In this document: one piece after another, positions 26,837-34,413 of the stretch
Position numbering within the stretch: position 1 is the first letter of the stretch
How the letters are laid out: every line of letters begins with the position of its first letter
Origin: Streptoalloteichus hindustanus
Lineage (GTDB): Bacteria; Actinomycetota; Actinomycetes; Mycobacteriales; Pseudonocardiaceae
DNA: 64,000 bases
NCBI RefSeq assembly: GCF_900129375.1
Contig: NZ_FQVN01000004.1
Span: 310,001 to 374,000 of the forward strand
Reading direction: 5' to 3'
The notes under the pieces: generated by a model
Seen by the model: the letters and a program-made list of their open reading frames with translations, nothing else
Databases searched by the model: none
What the model was told of the DNA's origin: nothing
Position numbers and translations under genes: made by a program

Positions 26837-26875
26837 GGTGGCGCCGCGGACCTGGTTCGGGTCCGCGGCGCCACC
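26837..26875 (+). terminator. Hairpin after the carboxylesterase gene
   Basis: GGTGGCGCCGCGGACC pairs with a perfect complement ending in GGCGCCACC (16-bp stem, 7-nt loop). A partial third copy of one arm follows (GTCCGCAGCGCCACC), so the right arm has been partly duplicated. Confidence 0.72.
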
Positions 26876-26895
26876 GTCGGGTCCGCAGCGCCACC

Positions 26896-26929
26896 GTCGA
26901 CGGCGCTGTTGGGTCGACGGCGTTGTTGG
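26896..26929. repeat. 17-bp tandem repeat, two copies
   Basis: GTCGACGGCGCTGTTGG is followed directly by GTCGACGGCGTTGTTGG (one mismatch), between the terminator and the DUF6010 gene. Confidence 0.75.
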
Positions 26930-27046
26930 CGAGAATCCGTTGGTGTTTGTCGCTCCAGCCACTCCTGCGGGGGAGAGCCGGCGAATAGCGTCGGCGACGC
27001 GAATTCCCGCACCCTCCACTTGAGACAGAGATGGCAGAGGCCGACC

Positions 27047-27478
27047 ATGACCGTCATCGCCCCAGTGCTGATCGGCGTTGTGTACGTACTGCTCAGTTCC
27101 CTCATCCGCGAGCCCTACCGGCTCAAGGTCAACGCCGTCATGGTCGCCGGCGCCGGCGCCGCCTACCTCAGCGGCGGAGGACTCGGCGGGTGGGAGTTCG
27201 CCTTCACCATCGTCGCCACCTACTGCGCCTACCGCGGTCTGCAGTCGTGGACGTTCGTCGGAATCGCCTGGCTCCTGCACACAGCCTGGGACGCGGTGCA
27301 CCACCTGTACGGCAACCCGATCGTCCCCTTCGCCGAGCACTCCTCGCTGGGCTGCGCGATCTGCGACCCCGTCATCGCCATCTGGTGCTTCGCCGGCGGC
27401 CCCTCCCTCATCGACCTGCTCCGAACCCGGTTCTCCCGCCGCACGCCCCCCACCAAGGACCTTGCCCCACCGCGCTGA
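27047..27478 (+). CDS. DUF6010-family membrane protein
   Basis: This 143-aa protein has four hydrophobic segments: VIAPVLIGVVYVLLSSLI, a small-residue segment around VMVAGAGAAYLSGGG, FTIVATYCAYRGL to WTFVGIAWLLHTAWDAVHHL, and AICDPVIAIWCFAGGPSLI. The motifs HTAWDAVHHLYGNPIVPF and SLGCAICDPVIA are those I recall from the DUF6010 family of unknown function. It is monocistronic, with an ATG start. It is probably a small integral membrane protein; no activity can be inferred. Confidence 0.75.
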   Translation: MTVIAPVLIGVVYVLLSSLIREPYRLKVNAVMVAGAGAAYLSGGGLGGWEFAFTIVATYCAYRGLQSWTFVGIAWLLHTAWDAVHHLYGNPIVPFAEHSSLGCAICDPVIAIWCFAGGPSLIDLLRTRFSRRTPPTKDLAPPR

Positions 27479-27570
27479 CGCCCAGCGTTGCCGGTTGAGT
27501 TCCTGACCGACGAGCAGGCGTCGGCCGTGTTCGGTTCCTTAGCGGGTTCACCCGCGCCGAGCTGGAGCGG

Positions 27571-28152
27571 TCAGGTGTTGGGGTGCAGGGCTGACCAGCC
27601 GCGATCGAGCAGGGTGAAGAGCGCGTCCCCGGCTCGGCGCGGGTCGGGGTGCCCGCGGGTGAGGTTGCGGATCTCCAGGGCGAAGCGGGCCAGGGCGGCG
27701 CAGGTGAGGTCGTCCTCCGGGGCGCCGATCTCCTCGGCGATCACCCGGGCCAGGGCGGCCTCGTGCCGCATCCACATCCGGTGGGCGTAGTCGCGCAGAG
27801 CTGGTGTGTTCTCGACGAGCTCGACGAAGGTGGCCATCTCCGGGTCGCGGGGTCGACCCCCTGCCGGCAGGACGTGCTGGCGCAGGGCGTCGAGGATCGT
27901 CTGCCCGGCGGGGCGGTCGCGCACCGCCGCGACGAGCGCGGCCTCGATGTCGTCCTCCTGGTCGAAGACCAGGGCTTCCTTGCTGGGGAAGTGCTTGAAC
28001 AGGGTGGTCACCGACACGTCGGCGGCGTCGGCGACGTCCTTGACGCCGACCTGGTCGTAGCCGCGTTCGAGGAAGAGCCGGAGGGCCGCGTCGGCCAGGG
28101 CTTGGCGGGTCTGGGCCTTCTTGCGCTCGCGGCGTCCGAGGGGTTCGGTCAC
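27571..28152 (-). CDS. TetR-family regulator
   Basis: This 193-aa protein has the HTH ALADAALRLFLERGYDQVGV then KDVADAADVSVTTLFKHFPS, and a variable ligand domain. The GTG start is at 28152. It is divergent from the TetX-like monooxygenase at 28278 with a 125-bp shared promoter region. The usual arrangement is repression of the monooxygenase until a small aromatic ligand binds. Confidence 0.88.
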   Translation of the reverse strand: MTEPLGRRERKKAQTRQALADAALRLFLERGYDQVGVKDVADAADVSVTTLFKHFPSKEALVFDQEDDIEAALVAAVRDRPAGQTILDALRQHVLPAGGRPRDPEMATFVELVENTPALRDYAHRMWMRHEAALARVIAEEIGAPEDDLTCAALARFALEIRNLTRGHPDPRRAGDALFTLLDRGWSALHPNT

Positions 28153-28175
28153 CCCGCCACGGTACCGCAGGGGTG

Positions 28176-28250
28176 TAGTCAGTTCAAAAGTTGAGTCATT
28201 GCACGTTCTTAGTGACTGTGCTTTTCTAGGGTGGCGTCGCGCCTCGCGGC
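28176..28250. promoter_or_regulatory. Shared TetR/monooxygenase promoter region
   Basis: This AT-richer stretch holds AGTCAGTTCAAAAGTTGAGT, and AGTCA faces TGACT across about 17 bases (AGTCATTGCA to TTAGTGACT). A TetR operator is plausible. The exact half-sites cannot be fixed by eye. Confidence 0.4.
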
Positions 28251-28277
28251 GCCCCACCCACTCCCGGAGGCACCACC

Positions 28278-29435
28278 GTGAACAACTCCGCCCGTGCACC
28301 CCGCGTCGCCGTGGTCGGCGGCGGTCTCGGCGGTCTGGTCTGCGCGCGTGTCCTGCAGAACCACGGCCGCTCCGTCACCGTCTTCGAGCGCGAGGCCTCG
28401 CCCGGGGACCGACCGCAGGGCGGCGCCCTCGACCTGCACGCCGACACCGGGCAGGTCGCCCTGCGCGCGGCCGGCCTGCTCGACCGGTTCCGCGCCCTCG
28501 CCCGCCCCGAGGGGCAGGAGCAGCGGGTGGTCGACCCCGTCACCGCCGCCCTGGTCGGCCACCAGCGGCCGGCCGAGGGCGAGGAGGTCCGGCCGGAGAT
28601 CGACCGGGGCCAGCTCCGCGGACTGCTGCTGGATTCCCTCGACGCCGGCACGGTGCGGTGGGGACGCGCGGTCAGCGGGGTCGACCTGCTGGACGACGGC
28701 ACGCGCCGGCTGCGGTTCGCCGACGGGACCACCGAGGACGTCGACCTGGTCGTGGGCGCCGACGGCGCCTGGTCCCGCGTCCGGCCCGCCGTCTCCGCCG
28801 CCGAGCCCTGCTACACCGGCGTGACCTTCGTCGAGTTCGGTTTCGACGACTGCGACACCCGCCACGCCGACCTCGCCGCGCTGGTCGGCGACGGCACGAT
28901 GATGGCGAAGACCGGCGGCAAGGGGATCGCCGCGCAGCGCAACAGCAACGGCCACATCCGCGGCTACGCGATGGTGCGGGTGCCGGAGGACTGGCACCGG
29001 GCCGCCGGTCTGAGCCTGGCGGACACCCCGGCGGTGCGGAGGTATCTCCTGGCCACGTACGAGGGTTGGGCCGAGCCGCTGCTGGACTTCTTCCGCCGCA
29101 ACGACGGCGGGTTCGTCAACCGGCCGCTGTTCGTGCTGCCCGCGCCGCACGCGTGGGACCACGTTCCCGGGGTCACGCTGCTGGGCGATGCCGCGCATCT
29201 GATGCCGCCGCTGGGCGTGGGGGCCAACCTCGCCCTGCTCGACGGCGTCGACCTGGCCACCGCCCTCGTGACCGAACCCGACGTCGACGCCGCCGTCCGC
29301 GCCTACGAGAGCGTCATGGCCCCGCGCTCGGCCGAGATCGCGCGGGCGTGCCTGGAGGGGCTGGACCACTTCCTGCCGGAGGACGAGGCGCCCGAGACGG
29401 TCCCCTCGTTCCGTGAGTTCCTGGCTTCCCGGTGA
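28278..29435 (+). CDS. FAD-dependent monooxygenase, TetX-like
   Basis: This 385-aa protein has the GxGxxG motif VAVVGGGLGGLVCARVLQ, the DG motif VDLVVGADGAWSRVRP near residue 165 and the GD motif VTLLGDAAHLMPPLGVGANL near residue 302. The GGALDLHADTGQ block after the first motif is shared with TetX-type tetracycline-modifying and related aromatic hydroxylases. A detoxification role is suggested by the divergent TetR gene; the actual substrate is unknown. The GTG start is at 28278. Confidence 0.89.
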   Translation: MNNSARAPRVAVVGGGLGGLVCARVLQNHGRSVTVFEREASPGDRPQGGALDLHADTGQVALRAAGLLDRFRALARPEGQEQRVVDPVTAALVGHQRPAEGEEVRPEIDRGQLRGLLLDSLDAGTVRWGRAVSGVDLLDDGTRRLRFADGTTEDVDLVVGADGAWSRVRPAVSAAEPCYTGVTFVEFGFDDCDTRHADLAALVGDGTMMAKTGGKGIAAQRNSNGHIRGYAMVRVPEDWHRAAGLSLADTPAVRRYLLATYEGWAEPLLDFFRRNDGGFVNRPLFVLPAPHAWDHVPGVTLLGDAAHLMPPLGVGANLALLDGVDLATALVTEPDVDAAVRAYESVMAPRSAEIARACLEGLDHFLPEDEAPETVPSFREFLASR

Positions 29436-29528
29436 GGCTGGCCTGAAGGGCGCTTCGGCGGGTTCGGCGGTGGGCGGTGGGTCGCGCCGCAACGGCGTGA
29501 CCCACCGCGTCGGATCTGGTGGAAGTGG

Positions 29529-29897
29529 TTACCACCAACCGCTGCAGCGGCCGGCCAGCCGGTCGCACAACCGGAAGAGCACCTTCTTGCGTTTGTAGTA
29601 GCTGCCGGAGAAATCGGAGCTGGTGATGTGCCCGTCCTCGGAGCGCTGCAGATAGGTCTTCGTCGGCAGAGTCGAGGGGCCGTTCCCCCACCACCTGCCG
29701 TCGTAGGCGTCGCCGTTGCGGACCCAGCTCTTGCACAGGGGCAGCTTGCCGCCCGCCGGCCCCGTCAACGTCGTGCACGCCTGTGCGGGCAGTGCCAACG
29801 CGGGGTCCTGGGCGGCCGAGGCGGGCGCGGCCAGCACGAGGGTCGCTCCCGTGACCACGGCGGCGGCCACGGCGACGCGCTTGATCATCCTGAGCAT
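29529..29897 (-). CDS. Small secreted protein with four cysteines
   Basis: This 122-aa precursor starts at an ATG after GAGGAAGG. The signal peptide MLRMIKRVAVAAAVVTGATL ends near APASA. The mature part of about 92 residues is basic and aromatic-rich, with four Cys (QACTTL, PLCKSW, FRLCDR, GRCSGWW), suggesting two disulfides. A tail ending in WW and the patterns NGDAYDGRWWGNGPS and SGSYYKRKK are distinctive. I do not know the family. It is monocistronic; the gene behind it reads the same way from the far side. A secreted effector, inhibitor or wall-binding role are all open. Confidence 0.7.
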   Translation of the reverse strand: MLRMIKRVAVAAAVVTGATLVLAAPASAAQDPALALPAQACTTLTGPAGGKLPLCKSWVRNGDAYDGRWWGNGPSTLPTKTYLQRSEDGHITSSDFSGSYYKRKKVLFRLCDRLAGRCSGWW

Positions 29898-30233
29898 GAG
29901 GACCTTCCTCGACTCGGTGCCGGAAGAGGACCTGACGGTGTCGCTGGAGAACACGATCAGGTGTCGGGGCGTCGCCGACGGGTTCGTCTCGCCGACACCT
30001 GAGCCACCTCTGGGGCGGCGACCCGAGCCAGTCCGCACGCCACACCCCAGGATGCCGACGTCGCGAGGTGGAACGTCGCACCTCGGAAAGGTTGTCGACA
30101 GATCGAGACGGAAGCGGTGGCCCGGGGATCTGGTGGGCACGGTGTGCGTCCTGGGGTGGTGATCCCCGTTCGCCGGGGAGGACCACCCGTTCTGGTCAGG
30201 AGATCGGCATCGTGGCCTGCGACGATCGGTGGG

Positions 30234-30566
30234 GTGAACGTGGTCCCGCTACCGCTGCCCGGTGTGCCGTCGCCGAAGCGCGGGTCGTCGACGCCGACCG
30301 GTGTGCCGGGGGAGAGCTGGCAGGCGGACCAGTTCCGGGAGCGGTCGGGGCTGCGGATCCACGACCAGCGCGTGGTGCACGCGATCACCTGGGTTCTGGA
30401 CTCGCGCGGGGTGGAGATCCCGGTGCCGGCCTGCCACGTCGGGGCCTTCGGCGTGTGGGAGTGGTGGCGGGTCTACACCTCCACCAACGACCCGGTGAGC
30501 TGCCGGCTGCCGGGGTGTCGGCCGTCCCGGAGCGCTTCCGACGGCGTCCAGTTGTGCTTGTTCTGA
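30234..30566 (+). CDS. Hypothetical protein, 110 aa
   Basis: The GTG at 30234 follows GATCGGTGGG. The product begins with a Pro/Ser-rich region (LPLPGVPSPKRGSSTPTGVP), followed by a helical part (DQFRERSGLRIHDQRVVHAI) and a Cys-rich end (PACHVG, CRLPGC, CLF), which may bind zinc. Codon bias is normal. It lies upstream of, and on the same strand as, the WbqC/oxygenase pair, 270 bp away. There is no recognised family; moderate doubt about start and reality. Confidence 0.5.
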   Translation: MNVVPLPLPGVPSPKRGSSTPTGVPGESWQADQFRERSGLRIHDQRVVHAITWVLDSRGVEIPVPACHVGAFGVWEWWRVYTSTNDPVSCRLPGCRPSRSASDGVQLCLF

Positions 30567-30835
30567 CCGGCTGACGGGGTCGTGATCCCCTGGCGGTGTG
30601 CCACCCGTCCAGGTGGCGGGTGCGGGCGGGGGTGGCTGGTCCCGGCGGTGGCCGCGCAGACTCGTTCGGGGGGCGAACCGGGCTGGGTGTCGGCTCGGTG
30701 GGAACCGGGGGGTTCGATGCGGCCCTGCGTGACGCGGTCCTGCGTGGTGTGGCCCTGCGTGAGGCGGGTGACGGCCACACCGCCGTGCGGGCGGTCCGCC
30801 GTCGCCCCAGGGGGCGTGACCGGCGGGGGACCGCG

Positions 30836-31555
30836 ATGACGGTGGTCGCGCCGCACCAGCCGGCCTACCTGCCGTGGCTGGGGTATCTGGCCCGCGCGGT
30901 GGAGGCCGACGTGTTCCTGCTGCTGGACCACGTCCAGTTCTGCGAACGCGGGTGGCAGAACCGCAACCGGCTGCTGATCGGGGGCCGGCCGCGGTACCTG
31001 ACCGTCCCCGTCCACCGCGCCGGCCGGTTTCCCCAGGCCCTCAACGAGGTGCGGGTGGTGGACGCGGAGGGCTGGCGGCGTCGGCACCTGCGCACGTTGG
31101 ACGCGGCGCTGGGCAGGGGGCGGCACTGGGAGCAGGTCCGCGACGAGCTGGTCCGGCCGATGTTGGCGCTGGAGTCGGACCTGCTGGTGGACATCACGCA
31201 GGTGTTCTTCGAGAACTGCCTGCGGGCGTTGGGGATCTCGTGCCGGGTGGTGCGCAGTTCCGCGCTGGAGCTGGGCGGTACGCGCGCGGCGGGGATGCTC
31301 GTCGCCGCGGCCCGGCAGCTCGGGGCCGCGCGGGTGGTGGTGGGAGAGGGGTCGCGGCGGTACCTGGGGGAGCTGCCGGCCGTGGTGGACGGGGTGGCGA
31401 TCGCGGTGAGCCGGTTCCGGCACCCGACCTACCCGCAGCGGGAGTCGAGCCGGTTCGTCGACGCGCTGTCCTGTGTGGACCTTCTGGCCCGGGTGGGCGT
31501 CGGGGAGGCGTCGCGAATGCTGTCGGAGTCGGTCTCCGGGGAGCCGTCGCCGTGA
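30836..31555 (+). CDS. WbqC-like family protein
   Basis: This 239-aa protein opens with the family signature APHQPAYLPWLGYLARA and contains VFLLLDHVQFCERGWQNRNR and the PTYPQR motif near the end, all diagnostic of WbqC-like proteins (PF08889). These occur in surface-polysaccharide loci and in various natural-product loci; the reaction is not well defined, though links to amino-acid or sugar acylation have been suggested. Its stop codon overlaps the start of the oxygenase gene (GTGA), so the two products probably act together. Confidence 0.87.
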   Translation: MTVVAPHQPAYLPWLGYLARAVEADVFLLLDHVQFCERGWQNRNRLLIGGRPRYLTVPVHRAGRFPQALNEVRVVDAEGWRRRHLRTLDAALGRGRHWEQVRDELVRPMLALESDLLVDITQVFFENCLRALGISCRVVRSSALELGGTRAAGMLVAAARQLGAARVVVGEGSRRYLGELPAVVDGVAIAVSRFRHPTYPQRESSRFVDALSCVDLLARVGVGEASRMLSESVSGEPSP

Positions 31556-32406
31556 AACCGTTGCTGTGGTTGGACTTCGACGACGACGAGGTGGACGCGC
31601 TCCTGGCGGTGGGGCCGGTCTCCGGGGCGGACGGGCACGGGGAACTCGGCGCGTTGCGGGAGCGGGTGTGCCGGGCTGTGCCGCGGCTGTCCCGTTTCGC
31701 CGGGTGCGGGGGGTGGGCGGCGCGGCGGCTCACCGTGATCCGGATGCCGGCGGAGCGTGCTGACGAGCACCTGGAGCGGTGCGCCGACGTGGTGTTCCGC
31801 CTGGGGGCCCACGCGCACCCGGTCGTGGACGGGTGGCCGTTCTGGCACCGGATTCCGGTGGACCCGGACCGGCCGGCCAACCGGTACGGCGGCGTGGGCT
31901 ACAACGACATCCACCTGGACATGGTGAACTGCACGCTCCCGCCGCGGGTCATCGCGTTCCTGTGCCTGGAGCCCGATCCCGGCGGGGGCGGCGAATCGCT
32001 TTTCGTGGACGTCGAGGACGTGTTGGCCGAGTTGTCCGCCGGCGCGTCGGGACGTGACCTGTCCGGTTTGTCCTACGCGGAGGGGCGTTTTTCCGGCTAC
32101 AGCGCGGTGGGGGAGGCGATGGCGCGGATTCCCCTGTTGTCGGACGCGGAGCCGAGACTGCGTTTCACCGGAAAGGCCGACCGGGGGCAGTTCTCCGCCG
32201 CCGAGCGGGAGTCCTTCGCGTTCGTGGAGTCGACGGTGAACGCGTGCGCGGACGCGGTGCTGCTCCAGCGCGGGCAACTCGCGGTCTTCTCGAATCTGAC
32301 GGTTCTGCACGGGCGGCGTGCTCTGGGCACCCGGTCGGAGCACTCCGTGGGGACTCGTCGCGTGCTCCAGGCATATGGCATCCAATGCCAGAAGCAATCT
32401 TCCTGA
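31552..32406 (+). CDS. TauD/clavaminate-synthase-like Fe(II)/2-oxoglutarate oxygenase
   Basis: This 284-aa protein has HIPV-like WHRIPVDPDRPANRYGG, the metal triad candidates in YNDIHLDMVN (HxD near residues 122-124) and the distal His in LTVLHGRRALG near residue 254, followed by the Arg-containing VGTRRVLQAYG that would bind 2-oxoglutarate. The spacing matches the TauD/clavaminate synthase superfamily, which hydroxylates or desaturates small molecules and carrier-bound amino acids. The GTG start overlaps the WbqC stop. No NRPS or other scaffold gene is present in the window, so the substrate is open. Confidence 0.78.
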   Translation: MKPLLWLDFDDDEVDALLAVGPVSGADGHGELGALRERVCRAVPRLSRFAGCGGWAARRLTVIRMPAERADEHLERCADVVFRLGAHAHPVVDGWPFWHRIPVDPDRPANRYGGVGYNDIHLDMVNCTLPPRVIAFLCLEPDPGGGGESLFVDVEDVLAELSAGASGRDLSGLSYAEGRFSGYSAVGEAMARIPLLSDAEPRLRFTGKADRGQFSAAERESFAFVESTVNACADAVLLQRGQLAVFSNLTVLHGRRALGTRSEHSVGTRRVLQAYGIQCQKQSS

Positions 32407-32600
32407 CCCCGTTTCCGGCCCGCGGGCGGGGATCACGTATCGCGGCGGCACGGTTGCCTTCGATCGCCGTTCGGCATTGAGGACACGTCCTGCCCCCCTT
32501 TTGTCAACGTGACGATGGGCATTCCGCCGTCGGGGAATCAGCGAATGCCGGAGCGGGTTCGTACGGTGTGCGATGATCAAGTAAGCACGAGGGAGCGACC

Positions 32601-33515
32601 ATGCGAGCCATTCGGGCGCACCAGCGCGACGCGGGGCTGGACGGGCTGGTCCTGGAGGACGCGCCGTACCCGCACGCCGGCGAGAACGACGTGATCGTCC
32701 GGGTGCGGGCGGCCAGCTTCACCCCCGGCGAGCTGGACTGGCCGGGCACCTGGACCGACCGGGCGGGCCGCGACCGCACGCCGACGATCCCCGGGCACGA
32801 GGTGTCCGGCGAGGTCGCGGAGCTGGGGCTGGGCACCACGGGCCTGACCGTCGGCCAGCGGGTGTTCGGCCTGACCGACTGGACCCGGGACGGCACGCTC
32901 GCCGAGTACGTGGCGGTGGAGGCCCGCAACCTGGCGCCGCTGCCCGCCTCGATCGACCACGTCACCGCGGCGGCGCTGCCCATGGGCGGTCTCACCGCGT
33001 GGCAGGCGTTGTTCGACCACGGGCGGCTGGAGCCCGGGCAGAGCGTGCTGGTCCACGGGGCGGGCGGCGGCGTCGGCGGGGTGGCCGTCCAGCTCGCCAC
33101 GCAGGCCGGAGCCCGGGTGATCGCCACCGGCCGGGAGCGGGACCGGGCGACGGCGCTGGAGTTGGGCGCCGAGGTGTTCGTGGACCTGGAGAAGGAGCGG
33201 TTCGAGGACGCCGGCCAGGTCGACGTGGTGTTCGACGTGATCGGCGGCGAGATCCTGGAGCGGTCGGCGGCGGCGGTCCGGTCCGGCGGCACGCTGGTGA
33301 CCATCGCCGCGCCGCCCTCGGTGCGGCCCGACAACGGGCGGGCGGTCTTCTTCGTCGTGGAGCCCAACCGGCAGCAGCTCGTCGAGCTCGCCCGCCGCGT
33401 GGCCGACGGCCGGCTGCGCCCGTCGGTGGGCGCGGTCCGGCCGTTGGCCGAGGCCCGCGAGGCGTTCGTCACCAAGGCCGGCACGGTGGGCAAGACCGTC
33501 ATCCAGGTCGCCTGA
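32601..33515 (+). CDS. Zinc-independent NADP-dependent quinone oxidoreductase (MDR family)
   Basis: This 304-aa protein has the GroES-like N-terminal domain (TPTIPGHEVSGEVAELG) and the Rossmann motif VLVHGAGGGVGGVAVQLATQ near residue 150. The catalytic and structural zinc Cys residues of alcohol dehydrogenases are absent, which places it with the QOR/zeta-crystallin-type enzymes. The start is an ATG after GAGGGAGCGACC. It ends at a strong terminator, so it is separate from the downstream lasso operon. Confidence 0.9.
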   Translation: MRAIRAHQRDAGLDGLVLEDAPYPHAGENDVIVRVRAASFTPGELDWPGTWTDRAGRDRTPTIPGHEVSGEVAELGLGTTGLTVGQRVFGLTDWTRDGTLAEYVAVEARNLAPLPASIDHVTAAALPMGGLTAWQALFDHGRLEPGQSVLVHGAGGGVGGVAVQLATQAGARVIATGRERDRATALELGAEVFVDLEKERFEDAGQVDVVFDVIGGEILERSAAAVRSGGTLVTIAAPPSVRPDNGRAVFFVVEPNRQQLVELARRVADGRLRPSVGAVRPLAEAREAFVTKAGTVGKTVIQVA

Positions 33516-33534
33516 CCGCCGCTGTGAGGGCAGC

Positions 33535-33584
33535 CGCCCGGCCGCCGCCAGCCACCTGTCGAGGTCGCTGGCTGCGGCCGGGCG
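33535..33584 (+). terminator. Terminator separating the oxidoreductase from the lasso locus
   Basis: An 18-nt arm CGCCCGGCCGCCGCCAGC pairs with GCTGGCTGCGGCCGGGCG (one C/T mismatch) across a 14-nt loop, followed by TTT. It lies 20 bases after the stop codon. Confidence 0.8.
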
Positions 33585-33929
33585 TTTCCCGGTCGGGCCT
33601 GTTCGCGACGGGCCCCGAGCGGTCCTCTGCGCCATCTGGACCAACGCGCGGTCAGCACGGGACCGCCGCGCGGCGGCCGGCGACTTGCCGCCGGGCAACT
33701 CCGATGGAGTAGGCGGACGCGCCCGGCGAAGGGCCGTGTGCGGAAGGGCGAGGGGCGCTGAGGTCTGGGCCGAGTGGGGCCGGCCCGGGTGGCCTGCCTG
33801 GACGAACACCGGGTTCGTAGCTTCGCGGGTCCGACTCGCGGTAGGGTCAGCCGTCTTCGGTCCGCCGGGGTGTCGGCTGTTCGGCCGCGTCCGCCCGGCG
33901 GATTTTCTCCTGACGCGTCGGGGCGTCCT

Positions 33930-34090
33930 GATTCGTGCTTCGGACTTATATCTCCGAACCATATACTTCCGGTATCTTTCAGTTTAACCAAGTTCGCTGA
34001 ATCGCTTTTGGGTTGTCAACCGCCATTGTGATTCGCGCTGTTGTCCCACTTCTTTCGGCCAAGAAGTGCAAAAATGTGGCAACGGGTGGT
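33930..34090 (+). promoter_or_regulatory. AT-rich leader/promoter region of the lasso operon
   Basis: This is the least GC-rich stretch nearby. It contains TATATCTCCG and TATACTTCCG 15 bases apart, a TTGTCA-like element near 34015, and the hairpin CACTTCTT/AAGAAGTG at 34047-34068. The precursor gene starts 125 bp downstream. There is no coding evidence between 33585 and 34192, so this gap is presumed regulatory. The exact promoter cannot be set by eye. Confidence 0.45.
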
Positions 34091-34192
34091 TCCGCGGTCG
34101 GCGGGCCGTTAGCGTTGCTTCCGCACGGTCATCGTGCGGCCCTGTGCACAGGCGCCTTTCGGTTCCTCTCCGACGGGAAAGGAGGTGCGCAC

Positions 34193-34309
34193 ATGTACTC
34201 GAAGCCCACCCTGCTGAAGCTCGGTTCGTTCGAGCGGCTGACGATGCACAGCCGGCCGGCCAAGAAGGACAAGGACGGCCGCCGTCGTCCCCGGCACATC
34301 CTGCTCTGA
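34193..34309 (+). CDS. Lasso peptide precursor with a His1, highly cationic core
   Basis: This 38-aa peptide starts at an ATG after an excellent ribosome binding site (AAAGGAGGTGCGCAC). The leader shows the lasso recognition pattern Y2-x-x-P5-x-L7-x-x-x-G11 and the Thr two residues before the cut (T17-M18). This predicts a 20-residue core beginning H19-S-R-P-A-K-K-D26. The ring would join the His amino group to Asp at core position 8. The tail holds K-D-G-R-R-R-P-R-H-I-L-L. There are eight Lys/Arg and two Asp, one of which would be used in the ring. Most known cores begin with Gly, and a few with Ala, Ser, Cys, Leu or Trp, so His is rare. If the cut were one residue later (Ser1), Asp at position 7 or 9 could close the ring. 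It is the first gene of the operon. Confidence 0.88.
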   Translation: MYSKPTLLKLGSFERLTMHSRPAKKDKDGRRRPRHILL

Positions 34310-34413
34310 CGAGCGTGATGTGCGGTGTGGTGGTGCGGGGCTCCCTCCGCCCCGCACCACCCCCACCCCGCCCGTGCCGTCGCCTGCCGCGCCCGAAGGG
34401 GGCTTGCCTGACG

